Source: Brachypodium distachyon (lineage: Eukaryota; Streptophyta; Magnoliopsida; Poales; Poaceae). From it: a stretch of DNA of 64,000 nucleotides. Location of the stretch: the NCBI RefSeq assembly GCF_000005505.3, contig NC_016135.3:7410613-7474612 (forward strand). Reading direction: 5' to 3'. This document shows positions 33,441 through 43,236 of the stretch, in pieces. The position numbers and the translations under genes are program-made. Each line of letters starts with the position of its first letter. Position 1 is the stretch's first letter. Below the pieces are notes generated by a model, which worked only from the letters and a program-made list of their open reading frames with translations, had not been told where the DNA came from and did not search any database.

Positions 33441-33712
33441 AGCGGCGGAGCCCGACCCTCAGGTGATGCCTCCGATGCATACCTCTCGAACTAGTGTAAC
33501 TGGGCAGCCCCCGTGTGTAAACCGCTAGTTGATTGTGAATAAAGATAAGTGTTTCACCCCTGAGCTTTGTTTTTGCCTTGTTCATTCGCGTGTTTTCCCC
33601 CTCTTGCCTCCTACTTTAAGTGCACAAAGATGTCTTTCCATACTTGCTTGTGACCAAGGGGCTGCCGTGCCCCTGAAACAAAAACCCGTTGCCGGATCGT
33701 TCCGGCACGGGC
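33441..33712 (+). other. Element E2 region after integrase
   Basis: Noncoding. The stretch from 33441 to about 33545 (AACTGGGCAGCCCCC, GTGTAAACCGCTAGTTG, GTGAATAAAGATAAGTGTTT) matches 44208-44330 of composite D. AATAAAGATAAG is a possible polyadenylation-type signal for pol transcripts. Confidence 0.55.
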
Positions 33713-33946
33713 CATGCCGTTGGCGGGTTGCCTGCGACGTGCATCACTGGACATGCCGTTGGCGGGTTTCCCGCAAGGTGCATCACGGGGCATGCCGTTG
33801 GCGGGTTTCCCGCAACGTGCATCACCGGGCATGCCGTTGCCGGGCTTCCTGCGACGTGCATCACTGGTCGTGCCATTGGCGGGCTTCCCGCAACGTGCAT
33901 CACTAGGCGTGCAGTTGCTCGGCCCCCGCAGCATGCACCGCGCAGT
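33713..33946 (+). repeat. 39-bp minisatellite, six units, in the E2 3' region
   Basis: Units start at 33713, 33752, 33791, 33830, 33869 and 33908, exactly 39 bp apart. Their core is CATGCCGTTGGCGGG, followed by a stretch of 12-13 bp and ACGTGCATCAC. Because 39 is divisible by three, a 13-residue repeat is open on both strands (plus MPLAGFPQRASPG; minus MHVAGNPPTACPV). I see no start context or family that would make it a gene. Confidence 0.92.
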
Positions 33947-34250
33947 CGCTGCGCCTAGGAAAGGAAATGCTCGCATCCAAGTTTGGCATCGACCCCTTTG
34001 TGCCGGGGGCTGGGAAGCAGGAGAGATTTATCTGTTTTACCTGTGTTACTTGTTTTCGTAAGTTTCGAAGATTTTTGCAGGACCTCGGACCTGGTAAGAG
34101 TCTAACCTGCAGGAAAGGGAGGAATCTTGTACACTGTGGTGCCCGTGAGCTGCCCACGGGTCGCACCATACGCCGGTGCCTTGTGGTGAGGGAGGTCCAC
34201 AACACAAGGGGTTCATCGCACTCCGAGGCTTCTGAGTTGACGGCTTGCCG

Positions 34251-34261
34251 CCACGTGTGCC
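34251..34261 (+). promoter_or_regulatory. CACGTG box upstream of internal TATA (E2)
   Basis: CCACGTGTGCC, a G-box core, lies 58 bp upstream of the TATA box at 34310. The identical 11-mer is 53 bp upstream of the TATA box of composite D (44825-44835). Confidence 0.55.
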
Positions 34262-34309
34262 GCGGTTACCCGGTAAGCATGGCGCGGTGGCAAGCCTACC
34301 TCCCGCGTC

Positions 34310-34318
34310 TATAAAAGG
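34310..34318 (+). promoter_or_regulatory. Internal TATA box between pol and 3' LTR (E2)
   Basis: TATAAAAGG in CGTCTATAAAAGGCGCGCC. It is not in an LTR, and its counterpart in composite D is TATATAAAGG at 44879. The hairpin repeats begin about 100 bp downstream. I infer a core promoter. Confidence 0.5.
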
Positions 34319-34400
34319 CGCGCCCCAGCTATGGAATGGCTTAGAGCGAAGCCGGGTTCGGGGGGTGGTGCATCACCCCATCGAGCCCACCCCGAGGGGC

Positions 34401-34690
34401 GCCACAGAGGCACGATGGTAGTGCATGCCATCGGCGTCCCGCGCCGACGGGTGCACTGCCGTTGTGCCCCTGCTGCGCTTCCTCAAAGGGGCGGTTCCTG
34501 GGCGAGGGTCGCCGCAGAGGCACTGTGGTGGTGCATCCCATCAGCGTCCGGCGTCGACGGGGTGCATTGCCACAGTGCCCTTGTCGCCCCCCTCCGTAGG
34601 ACACCTCCGCAAGGAGCAGGGGCTGCCGCGGAGACACTATGGTAGTGCATGCCATCCGGCCTTGTGCCGACGGGTGCACTATCATGGGGA
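34401..34690 (+). repeat. Triplicated fold-back unit of about 112 bp (E2)
   Basis: Three tandem imperfect copies start at about 34401, 34511 and 34623. Each holds an inverted repeat with 15-base arms: 34411-34425 with 34452-34466, 34521-34535 with 34563-34577, and 34635-34649 with 34675-34689. Arms of units 1 and 2 pair over all 15 positions counting G-U; unit 3 has one mismatch. Unit 1 has a further inner stem (CCATCGGCG with CGCCGACGG). Confidence 0.85.
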
Positions 34691-34877
34691 CCTGGCCGCA
34701 TTCCCTTTGAGAGAGCCTTTTTCGGGCGCTTTTAGCGGCGCCGTACATGGGGCAGCGAAGGGACGCGGGCCCGCAACTGATCGGGGGCCCACGCGTCGGT
34801 TAAGGGCATAGCCCAGCAACCGACTAGGGGGAGACCCTTCCGGGAACAGGTGATGCCGGCCCACGCCCGGGGGCTAC
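34691..34877 (+). other. Element E2 3' end with polypurine region
   Basis: Ends GGCCCACGCCCGGGGGCTAC directly before the 3' LTR. The same end precedes the LTR at 43237, which identifies the purine-rich CGGGGGCTA as the probable plus-strand primer. No gene. Confidence 0.7.
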
Positions 34878-35867
34878 TGTCGCACCAGTGGCACCCGGGG
34901 TACCACCGCTGCGCGACGCGTGGGCCCCTCCCCCGGGTTCCCGGGAAGGTCTCATCCTGGGAAGCGCTGACGAGCTTCCCAGCAAGCTACCAGCCCGACA
35001 GGGGCTAGCGGGGCTTCGGGGAATATTCCCGCTTAGGCACCTCCCGGGAAGCTGCTTCCCGGGAGGAGGTTCCCGAGTGCGCTGGGCCCGGGTGCTTCCC
35101 GGGCCGACTTGCGGGGACTGGGGGTTCCCGGACGCGTGCCCCCGCCTCGGGTCGTGGGGCCCACTGAACAGCGCCGCACGGGCGCGTGGCGGGCACGGAA
35201 CGCGTGGTCCCACCAAGGCAAGGAGTAAGGCGCGCGGCTCAGTAAATGAGCCGACCGACGGGTAGTTACCCGTCCGATCGAAGGAACAGTGGTTGTCCAA
35301 TCTTGCCCTAGGGTCTTAGGCCCCTTGTAGCGGAGGTGGCACCCATGCATGCCACCAGCTCACCGGGAGGAGTTGCGTGTCTCCCCGTTGGACACTTGTA
35401 GCCCATGCACCGTGGCACCTGTGGCATCCCCTTGTGTATAAAAGGAGGACCCATGCCAACGGTCAAGGGGGTTAGACGGTTGACGGGTCAGACAGTTGGG
35501 AGGGTAGTGAGTTGGTTAATTGGTTCCGGTGGACAGCAAGCAGAGAATAGTAAGCAGTACATAGCCATTGAGAGAAAGCCCGGGAACTGGCTCGGCAAAA
35601 ACTTGTAAATGCTTGATCCGCAATCAATATCAGTTCAGACAGGCAGGACATAGGGTTTTACACCTCCGGGTGGCCAGAACCTGGGTAAAAAACGGGTGTG
35701 CATTTGTTTTGGTACTAGCAAGCCCACTTGGCACTTGGTCTCACCGGCCCCATAGGGCCTCATCGGCCGTGCCGGCGATAACCGGGTCTCCGCCCCAGAC
35801 GCCCCTACCGAACCTAAAAGGGGGACGTGGCTGCACGCCCCCGGTGTCGGAGCACGGAGCGACGACA
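34878..35867 (+). repeat. Element E2 3' LTR (990 bp)
   Basis: TGTCGCACCAGTGGCACC to GAGCGACGACA, with a TATA box at 35437-35445 and CTTTT after it (35868-35872). It has a few small deletions relative to the element A LTR in the region after the TATA box. Confidence 0.95.
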
Positions 35868-35872
35868 CTTTT

Positions 35873-36511
35873 GAAGATTGAGGTCGTGGGCGAGTGGAAC
35901 TCGGAGTGGAGCCGTGGGCGTCGTGGACTCGGGCGCGAGTGGAGAAATCGGACGGAGGTTGAAGAAGGGTGGCTGGGTCCACCTGTCAGGGGCTGCGGGC
36001 GGTCCGCTGAGCCGGTCGGTCCGGTCTGGTTTTCTTCGGTTTTTCCTTTTCTTTTATCTATTTTCTGTTTTTGAACCTCAAAATTGATTCGAAGCTCCAA
36101 GTCCCTCCAAATAAAATCCAGCAAAATTTGTATAATCATATTTTTCATATGATCTAACTTTTGGAACAAGAATTTCCTCAAAATAAAATATTTAAAAATA
36201 CATTTGCCTATAAAATGGCTTTTAGGGCCCTTACGCTATCGAAACAAATTATTTTTCGAAATACTTTCAAAAGCTAATTTATGGGATAGCTTTATATATG
36301 GATTAAGTCCCTTTTTTAACCTAATACCCTCATGGGTTAAATTGCAAAAACTCAAAAGCAAGATTAAAGCCCAAAATCAAATAAAGGCATTTTTGCAAAA
36401 GGGTTTTCTGGCAAAAAAAAATTACGGTTTTGAAAGTGATCAAATGCAAAGGTGACATGATGCTTATGATACGCAATGCATATGAAGGGTTTTGAAAATT
36501 GGGATGTTACA
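35873..36511 (-). repeat. Element M 5' LTR, remainder
   Basis: Continues the M LTR after the E2 insertion and ends at GGGATGTTACA, i.e. the minus-strand LTR start TGTAACATCCC. TACAT (36512-36516) follows. It matches 17772-18402. Confidence 0.93.
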
Positions 36512-36516
36512 TACAT

Positions 36517-37452
36517 ATGCATTGCATCCATAAGCATCATGCCACAATTGCATGTTTGAATTCAAATTTGAATCTCAAAAGGCTTTAAAAGATTTTATTT
36601 CAATTTAAACCCTAGGGTTTTCACCCATTTGAGCTTCGGATCTTCACACCAATAAGGTTTATTTATAAAAGGGGTTTATTGCATATATAAGCTATCCCAT
36701 ATTTTTTGGATATTTTTTGGAGTTGGAAAACTATTTTATTTAAATAGTTATCTAGCCCTAAAGGCATTTATAGGGCAAATGTATTTTTTTTATATTTTAT
36801 TTTGAGGGCAAATTACTCCCAAAAGTTGTATCATGATAGAACATGATTTTACAAATTTTCTGCAATTTATTTGGTCCAATTTGGAGTTCAAAATCAAAAG
36901 TTATCAAAGAAATTAGAAAAAGGGAAAAAGAAAAGAAAAAAAAAGGGAAAACCGGACCGGTCCGACCGCTTGGGCCGAACCGGCCCAGAACCGCCCTAGC
37001 CGAACCGGTCCGCGCGCGCGCGCCCGCAGTCACTCACAGGTGGGGCCCACCTGTCAGCTGCTTCGTCTCGCCGAAGGAAAGCTCCGCCATGTCCGCGCCG
37101 CCTGCCGTTTTCGCCGCCGCGCCGTCTCCGCCGAGATCTCCACCTCCCGTGCCTCCCGCGCCTCGCCGCTCGCGTCCCTATAAAGCCAGCGCGCCCCTCT
37201 CTCTTTCCCCTCTCTTGCCCCCTCGTCTCTTCGCGACCACGCCGCCGAATTGCTCGCCGGAGTTCGCCCGCACCGCCGCTTGTTTTGGTCGCCGCCAATG
37301 AACCCTAAGGGTAAGCTCCGCCATCTTCCGCCCCCTCTTCTTCTTCATCTCCGTGCGCTCCTTTTGATGCGCTTCCCCTTCGTGTTTCATCCACCGCAGG
37401 CCGTTGCTGTCGCCGCCCGGAGCTCCGCCGCCTGGACCCCGCCTCGCCTCGA
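36517..37452 (+). repeat. H0 3' LTR, continuation
   Basis: Resumes the H0 LTR after M. AT-rich to about 36950, then GC-rich with TATAAAG at 37179-37185 and CCTCTCTCTTTCCCC downstream, like a retrotransposon promoter. It is cut at 37453, where an LTR of the same superfamily starts in the opposite direction (TGAAGCGACCGCC). The LTR end of H0 is not seen. Confidence 0.75.
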
Positions 37453-40400
37453 TGAAGCGACCGCCCCCTTTCCAGGGTTCGATCTCTGTGCTTATTTGTG
37501 CTAGTCCCTGGATCGACTCACTAGCACATACAGTTCAACATGTAATACCAAGATACAAAGGTCAAAAGTACTTTATGACATCGTATCATCCGGAACTTAA
37601 ATTATACTTACAAACTTGCATGACCTCCTAGGCCAGCATAAGCAAATATTGTTTCAAAACCATGATAACATTTTATCACAAAACTGCAACGGAAAGGTAG
37701 AGCAAAATGGCCTCATCTACTCTCAGAGGAGAGAGCATGATGGAATGTAAGCACATGACCCAAATAACATCGACGAACCTCACTCTTCGTCAGTTTCACC
37801 TGCAATATTAATTGCAGCCACTACGTGGTCAATACATTCGAATGTATTGGCAAGTTCACCTGGAAGTTATAACAGATCCTACCAAGTATATGCAATTGAG
37901 GTATAGTGGGGTTCAGGTTTTATGGCGTGGTAGCAAAACATAGTTTATCTAACTACAAAGAATGATGCATTATTGTTAAGCAATGGACACGGGGTAGAAA
38001 CACCCATGCTCCTATTAACCTAGAGCACATTGAGTAGAAACATCAATTGCCCCTACCCTTTTCAAACCATTCATTTTATTTAAGAAGTTGGAATGAGTGA
38101 GACCTTCCTTACAGCCCCAATATCTAGTTGCTCATAATTGTCATTAACCGGAAACACGGCTAAGTACTTAGTTTGACACTCGAGAGAGGTTGTACACATT
38201 CCCCACAAGGAATCGACGTGTTAATCTCTTGTTGTCCTCCCGGGGGAGTAGCAACGGCATCGACTTCTAGAATTTGCAGAACATGTTTGCCCAGACCACC
38301 TGAGGAACCCGCGCTCCCACCTACACAACTACCTAAGTACAATCCCTCGGATCTGGGTTCACATTTCTTACTCCATCCAGCCAGAGCCCATTTAGCTTGT
38401 GGTTGTACTGGAACCTACTAAACAGGAAACTAGTCCAGTCTCAGATACCCCAGGTGGCATTCCACATTTGCGACGCAAGCGCTCCCCGAATCCACGGAAG
38501 AGACGTCCATGGACGATCCATCTCTGAATCCATGGAGACTCGACTCAGAGGGACCCATAGAAATGGACCTGACGTCGCATAACATCTCAAAATCTCAAAG
38601 CAGTCCACCTAGGAATGGTTCATTAGGGTTGTTTTGCCAAGTTTCCAAAATCACTCCACATCTTCATTTCATAGTGATTGAGATTCCCTCCCACGTTTAC
38701 TAACATAGCATGGCTAAGCAATACTAATCACGATGGCTCTTGGTGGAGGATTAAGGGCAAAGGTAACCCTATAGCTAGTAGGTCAATCATAGCTAGCATA
38801 AGTACGAGTAACAGTCCTATCAATGCATTTATACAAACAACTCTAATGCATAAGTATTTTAATATTAAAATAGTAATAGGATATGATCAAAGTGAACTTG
38901 CCTTGGTAGTAGTTGGAGTTCAAACACTCGTCACAATCGCAAGGTTCGCTCTCTGAGAATACTATACAATCAAACAAACATACACATACATAAACACACA
39001 ATTCAAACATGACAAAAGAATGTATGCTATGATGCGATGCAAACATGTGACATGATTGGGTTTATTTTATTCGGGTAATCTACTGATCTTAAGCATTAGC
39101 AATTAAAAGAATTGCATTAGGATTTTTAGACAAAGGCAAAAACAAACTATTAAAACCATAAATAAGGTTCTAATGGCATCTGCCAAATAATTTAATTCAA
39201 AATATTTATTTCCCTGTCCCATTGGACAGGGGATAATAAAAAAAAATTGGGCACTGGTTTCATTCAAAAAAGACTTATAAATAATTAGTTATTATTTAAA
39301 AGGTATTAAACTCTATTATGTAATTTGAATGTGATTCAAAATTTAAAATTTGAAATTGGACACTGCCAAAAGATTCTACATTTCCTAAGGATTCCAAAAA
39401 GGTGTGGTTCATTAAATTTGGCCAAACAGATCAAAAGATATGATCATTTGAAGTTACAGGGGTTTTTCTGCAAAAGTGCCATTTAATTAATCCCGGGGGA
39501 TTAAAATTACATTTTTCATTTTATTTAAAGCGCCACATGTCAGCATCTAATAGGCGCATACCGGTTCCTTTAATAAGGAATAAAATGTTCTAATCTCGAC
39601 CGTTGATCCAGATCCAACGGCCGAGATTGGAGATGGAGCTCACCGGCGAGTTCTAGGCTTCCGGCGGCGGTGCGGGCTCCGGCGGCGGCGGCGCGGGGTG
39701 CTCCGGCGAGGCTGGCAACGCGGGGATGGCCGGGGACGTTGCGGCGTGGCACGGCGGAGACGGGGACGGGGTCGACGCGGCTTCGGGAGGTCGGAGGGCT
39801 TGCCTAGGACGGCGCGAAGACGGCGGCGCGGTCACCGGACTCCGGCGAGCTTCGGGACGGGTCGTCGGGGGTGCTGCAGGGCACAAAAACAAAGGCGGCG
39901 CGCGTCAGGAGATGCGCGAGAGCGAGGGAAACGAAGGAGCAAACGGCGACGAGGATGGCTCACCGAGACTTCGTCGGCGAGAGAGAAAGCGGCGGCGGCG
40001 CGGGCGAACTCTGGCGAGAAATTTCTTCGGCGTGGGCTCGTAATTGACTGGGGAAGCAAGGGGGATGAAGAGAGGAGGTCGTGGGGTTTAAATGGACGCG
40101 CTCGGGGCTGCAAAACGAAGGACGGGACGAGGAGATTGCGGCGGTGAGCGCGCGGCGGCGAAAACGGCAGGCAGTGCGGTGCACGCAGGCGCCTTCCAAA
40201 CGAGGAAGACGACCCTGACAGGCGGGCCCCGCCAGTCAGCGGCTCGGTGCGGGCGCGCGCGTGGACCGCGCCGGTCGGTTCGGCTCGGGCGCGCGGAACT
40301 AGGCCGGTGCGGCCCATTTTGGCCGGGCCGGTCCGCTTTTCTCTTTTTTTTTTCTTTTAACCCTTTTCTTTTCTGTTTTTCTTATTTCTTTGATAAATTT

Positions 40401-40465
40401 TGATTTTGAACTCCAAATTGGTCCAAATAAATTTCAGAAACTTTGTAAAATCATGTTTTACCATG
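37453..40465 (-). repeat. LTR N: third chromoviral LTR, minus orientation, incomplete
   Basis: Starts TGAAGCGACCGCCCCC and follows the M LTR from 15285 onward (GTTCGATCTCTGTGC, GTCAATACATTCGAATGTATTGG, TAGAGCACATTGAGTAG), but with clear divergence. The end (CCAAATTGGTCCAAATAAAT and on) is closest to the reverse complement of the H0 LTR at about 36870. Composite D interrupts it at 40466 and no continuation is found after 50478, so it is truncated or continues outside the window. Confidence 0.8.
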
Positions 40466-41485
40466 TGTCGCACCAGTGGCACCCGGGGTACCACCGCTGC
40501 GCGACGCGTGGGCCCCGTTCCCGAGTTCCCGGGAAGGTCTCATCCAGGGGAGCGTCTATGAGCTCCCCGGCAAGCTACCAGCCCGGAAGGGGCTAGCGGG
40601 GCTTCGGGGAATATTCCCGCCTCGGCACCTCCCGGGAAGCTGCTTCCCCGGAGGGGGTTCCCGGGTGCGTTGGGCCCGGGTGCTTCCCAGGGTCGACTTG
40701 CTGGACTGGGGGTTCCCAGGCGCGTGCCCCTGCCTCGAGCGTGGGGCCTAGTGGACAGCGCCACGCGGGCGCGTGGCGGGCGTGGGACACGCGGTCCCAC
40801 CAAGGCAAGGAGTGAGGCGCATGGCTCAGTAAATGAGCCAACCGACGGGTAGTTACCCGTCCGATCAAAGGAACAGTGGTTGTCCAATCCTACCCTAGGG
40901 TTTTAGGGCCCTAGCAGCGGAGGTGGCACCCATGCACGCCACCAGCTCACCCGGGGGAGTTGTGTGCCTCCCCGCTGGACACTTGTAGCCCGGCACCGTG
41001 GCACCTCTGGCATCCCCTTAGTATAAAAGGAGAACCCATGCCAACGGTCAGGGGGTTCCGCATTTTTTTGGCTCAGTTTAGCAAGTGCGCTCAGCTCGCT
41101 CGGCAGAAGCTTAGTTGGCTCTAGTAGACAGCCAGCAGAGAGCAGTGAGGAGTACCTAGCCATTGAGAGAAAACCCGGGAGCTTGCCCGGCAACTGGTAA
41201 ACATTTGATCCGCAATCAATATCAGCTCAGACAAGCAGGACGTAGGGTTTTACACCTCCGGGTGGCCCGAACCTGGGTAAAAACGTGCGTGCATCTGTTC
41301 TTGGATTAGCGCGCACCCCTAGCACTCCGTCTCGCCGGGCCCGCTGGCCCTCACCAGCCGTGCCGGCGATCGCCGGGTCTCTGCCCCAGATGCCCCTGCC
41401 GAACCTAAGAGGGGGGACGCCCCTACTGAACCTAAGAGGGGGACGTGGCCGCACGCCCCCGGTGTCGGAGCACCGAGCGACAACA
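40466..41485 (+). repeat. Composite D left LTR (1,020 bp, same type as A and E2)
   Basis: TGTCGCACCAGTGGCACCC to GAGCGACAACA, TATA box 41022-41030. A short tandem duplication (CCCCTGCCGAACCTAAGAGG / CCCCTACTGAACCTAAGAGG) occurs near 41390-41440. Antisense-ORF sequence follows without a primer site, so a deletion lies at 41485. Confidence 0.92.
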
Positions 41486-42828
41486 GCGCGGGTGGCACTT
41501 GTGGCGCCATTGGTGCGGCGGAGCTGGCTCCTGCAGCCCCTCCGCTGCCGGCAGGATCTGCCGCTACTGCTCCTGACGATGGGGCTTGGGACAACGAGCC
41601 GGCCCCGTGTTGGCTCGCCCTTTGCGCCGCCGTCCGCCTCAACAGAGGCACGTCATCGTTGTCATCGTCATCATCCTCTTCTACCGCGCCATCACCGACC
41701 TCTTGGGACTCGCCGTCCCCGGAGCCTTTGCTGGCGCCAATGGAAGGTTCGTCGCGGACACTTGGATCCTCCGAGGTGGCAGAGTCCCAGTCCGAGTCTT
41801 CCTCCTCCTGTCCTTCCGTCGCTGGCTCCTTTCCAGTACGGATTCTGGGTTGCGGGGGAGGGCTGCCGGATGTGGGATCCTCCAAGATTTCCCATTCGTC
41901 GCAGAGTGGATAATTCCGAGCCCCAGGGTTCGGGATCCAGGCGTGGATTGCCACGGCCCCCGCCGGCAGCGGCTTGAAAGCTTCATCCTCACTGGTGATG
42001 CCCTTCACCCAGAGTTGGACCTCAGCCGGAGTCAGATCCGTGCGATGCAGCCGGGTACGGTCACCCTGCCCGTTGTACATCCACGCTAGGTGTGTGTGTC
42101 GCTCCAGGGGGGCTACGCGCCTCCCAATGTAGTTGTGTGCCACATCCATATCCAAGAGACCTACCTGCCGGAGCGCGAAGATCTTATCGCAGATGGGAGC
42201 CAGCTCGGCGTCCTGGCATCGCGATACGTCCAGTCCATAGCGCCCTTCGATGGCGCAATGGGCTCCTCGTAGAACTCCATGAGATCATCGGCGCGCTTCC
42301 AGCACCAGTCTCGACGCCACTCACTCTCAATCTTCTTCTTCCCCAACTCGATGAACTCGGCCCGCAATTTGTCGCGGAAGCAAAATACCACCCTCGAGGA
42401 CAGCGGAGCACCCTTCTCCGTCCTAGGGCAGTAGTAGTGGCGGAACAGCGCCACTGACAGCATCACCCCCATGAATGCTTCACAGAGGTGTTGGAAGACC
42501 GCCAATGTGAAGGAGGTGGGGTGAACTTGTGAAGAAAGAACAAATGCGACGGCACGAACTCGGTAAGGATGAAGCGGACCCGGAAGTAGTGATCGTCGCG
42601 GTCCGCGCTGACGGGCAAGATCTGGGTCGGCCCAAACTCGCTGTGCTTCGTGGCGAGCGCTAGGGTCAACTTCTCCACGCCCTCGCCATTGTAGCCGGGC
42701 TTGAAGAAGGCGTACTTGGCCCTCTCTTCCTTCTCCCTCTTCTCCTTCTCCGTCAGCTCCTTCTTGCCAGCCTTTTCGCCCTTGCTGCCGGCGGGGGCCT
42801 TGGGGCGTTTGGGAGCTTTCGGAGCCAT
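41486..42828 (-). pseudogene. Composite D first antisense ORF, 3' truncated
   Basis: Starts at ATG 42828 (MAPKAPKRPKAPAGSKGEKA). N-terminal domain: FFKPGYNGEGVEKLTLALAT and DRDDHYFRVRFILTEFVPSH. A frameshift at about 42520 is followed by LAVFQHLCEAFMGVMLSVAL and FRDKLRAEFIELGKKKIESE. The middle domain resumes at 42155: MDMDVAHNYIGRRVAPLERH, WMYNGQGDRTRLHRT, WVKGITSE and NYPLCDEWEI. An acidic stretch follows and is cut off by the LTR at 41486, so the coiled coil and C-terminus are lost. It is homologous to 45489-49380 and to element A. Confidence 0.8.
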
Positions 42829-43236
42829 GGGGATGCGAGGGGAAGGTTTGGCTGGGACAAGGTGGCAAGAGAGCTCAAAGTGGAAACATAGGTGAAGTAA
42901 TGGGCAAGGCTTTGCGCCGCCGGCCTTGAATAGTTATGAGAGGACGGAGGGTTGAACGGTCTCTCCCACGATCAGCAGTAAAGAGTCCTTAAAGCTGCAG
43001 TAAGGCAGAACAGGACATGCGACATGGCTCAAACTCCCCGTCAAGACGTGAGGAGCAGGGGCGCAATTCACGCTGCTGACCGTTTCACCCGAAAGGGTGG
43101 AACTGAATCAGCAGCCTACGCAGCCGGGTTCCGGGTTACACTGGAACCCACGCGTCGGTGAGGGCGTAGCCCGGCAACCGACCAAGGATGGCTCTACCCC
43201 GGGAACAACCCTTGCCGGCCCACGCCCGGGGGCTGT
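42829..43236 (+). other. Composite D 3' end of the left unit, polypurine
   Basis: Noncoding. It ends GCCGGCCCACGCCCGGGGGC followed by TGT before the LTR, nearly identical to the E2 end at 34853-34877. Antisense transcripts of the ORF would start in this segment or in the LTR; no TATA box is obvious. Confidence 0.6.

Larger units (their letters stand above)
27880..35867 (+). mobile_element. Element E2: Tat-lineage retrotransposon without antisense ORF, defective
   Basis: Flanked by CTTTT/ATTTT inside the M 5' LTR. It has a truncated 5' LTR (27880-28285), capsid-deleted gag, protease, RT, RNase H, second RNase H, a nearly complete integrase, a 1.4-kb 3' region with minisatellite and hairpins, and a 3' LTR (34878-35867). 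Pol is more complete than in A, but frameshifts, stops and the lost primer site make it non-autonomous. There is no trace of the antisense ORF between integrase and the 3' LTR. Confidence 0.92.
15285..36511 (-). mobile_element. Element M: minus-strand chromovirus (Tekay-like) with extra 5' ORF, defective
   Basis: Flanked by TACAT duplications. The 3' LTR is at 15285-18402 and the 5' LTR at 25227-27879 plus 35873-36511. Without nested E2 it is about 13.2 kb. On the minus strand: 5' LTR, initiator-Met primer site, extra ORF of 255 residues, gag, protease, RT, RNase H, integrase with chromodomain, polypurine tract, 3' LTR. Gag is split by a solo LTR, the RT fingers are deleted, the catalytic Glu of integrase is replaced by Lys, and stops and frameshifts are present. 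It sits inside the LTR of a family relative, H0. Confidence 0.92.
2589..37452 (+). mobile_element. H0: truncated host chromovirus (Ty3/gypsy, Tekay-like), disassembled by nested insertions
   Basis: Visible parts are the integrase core (2589-2935), integrase C-terminus with chromodomain (14653-15240), polypurine tract (15242-15253), 3' LTR start (TGTAACATCAC, 15254-15284) and 3' LTR continuation (36517-37452). They read through when element A, element M and one copy of each target duplication are removed. The 5' LTR, gag, protease and RT are absent. LTR N interrupts the 3' LTR at 37453. The Tekay-like placement rests on the chromodomain and on the close relationship to M, which has an initiator-Met primer site. 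Confidence 0.8.

Noticed and set aside
33713..33946. CRISPR array
   Set aside because: The repeats are contiguous with no unique spacers, within a plant retrotransposon.
33714..34061. A 13-residue-repeat protein on the plus strand (and a mirror on the minus strand)
   Set aside because: Open frames follow automatically from a 39-bp period; no start context or homolog.
37250..37504. Plus-strand ORF at 37250-37504 as a host gene exon
   Set aside because: It spans the junction of two LTRs and shares LTR sequence.
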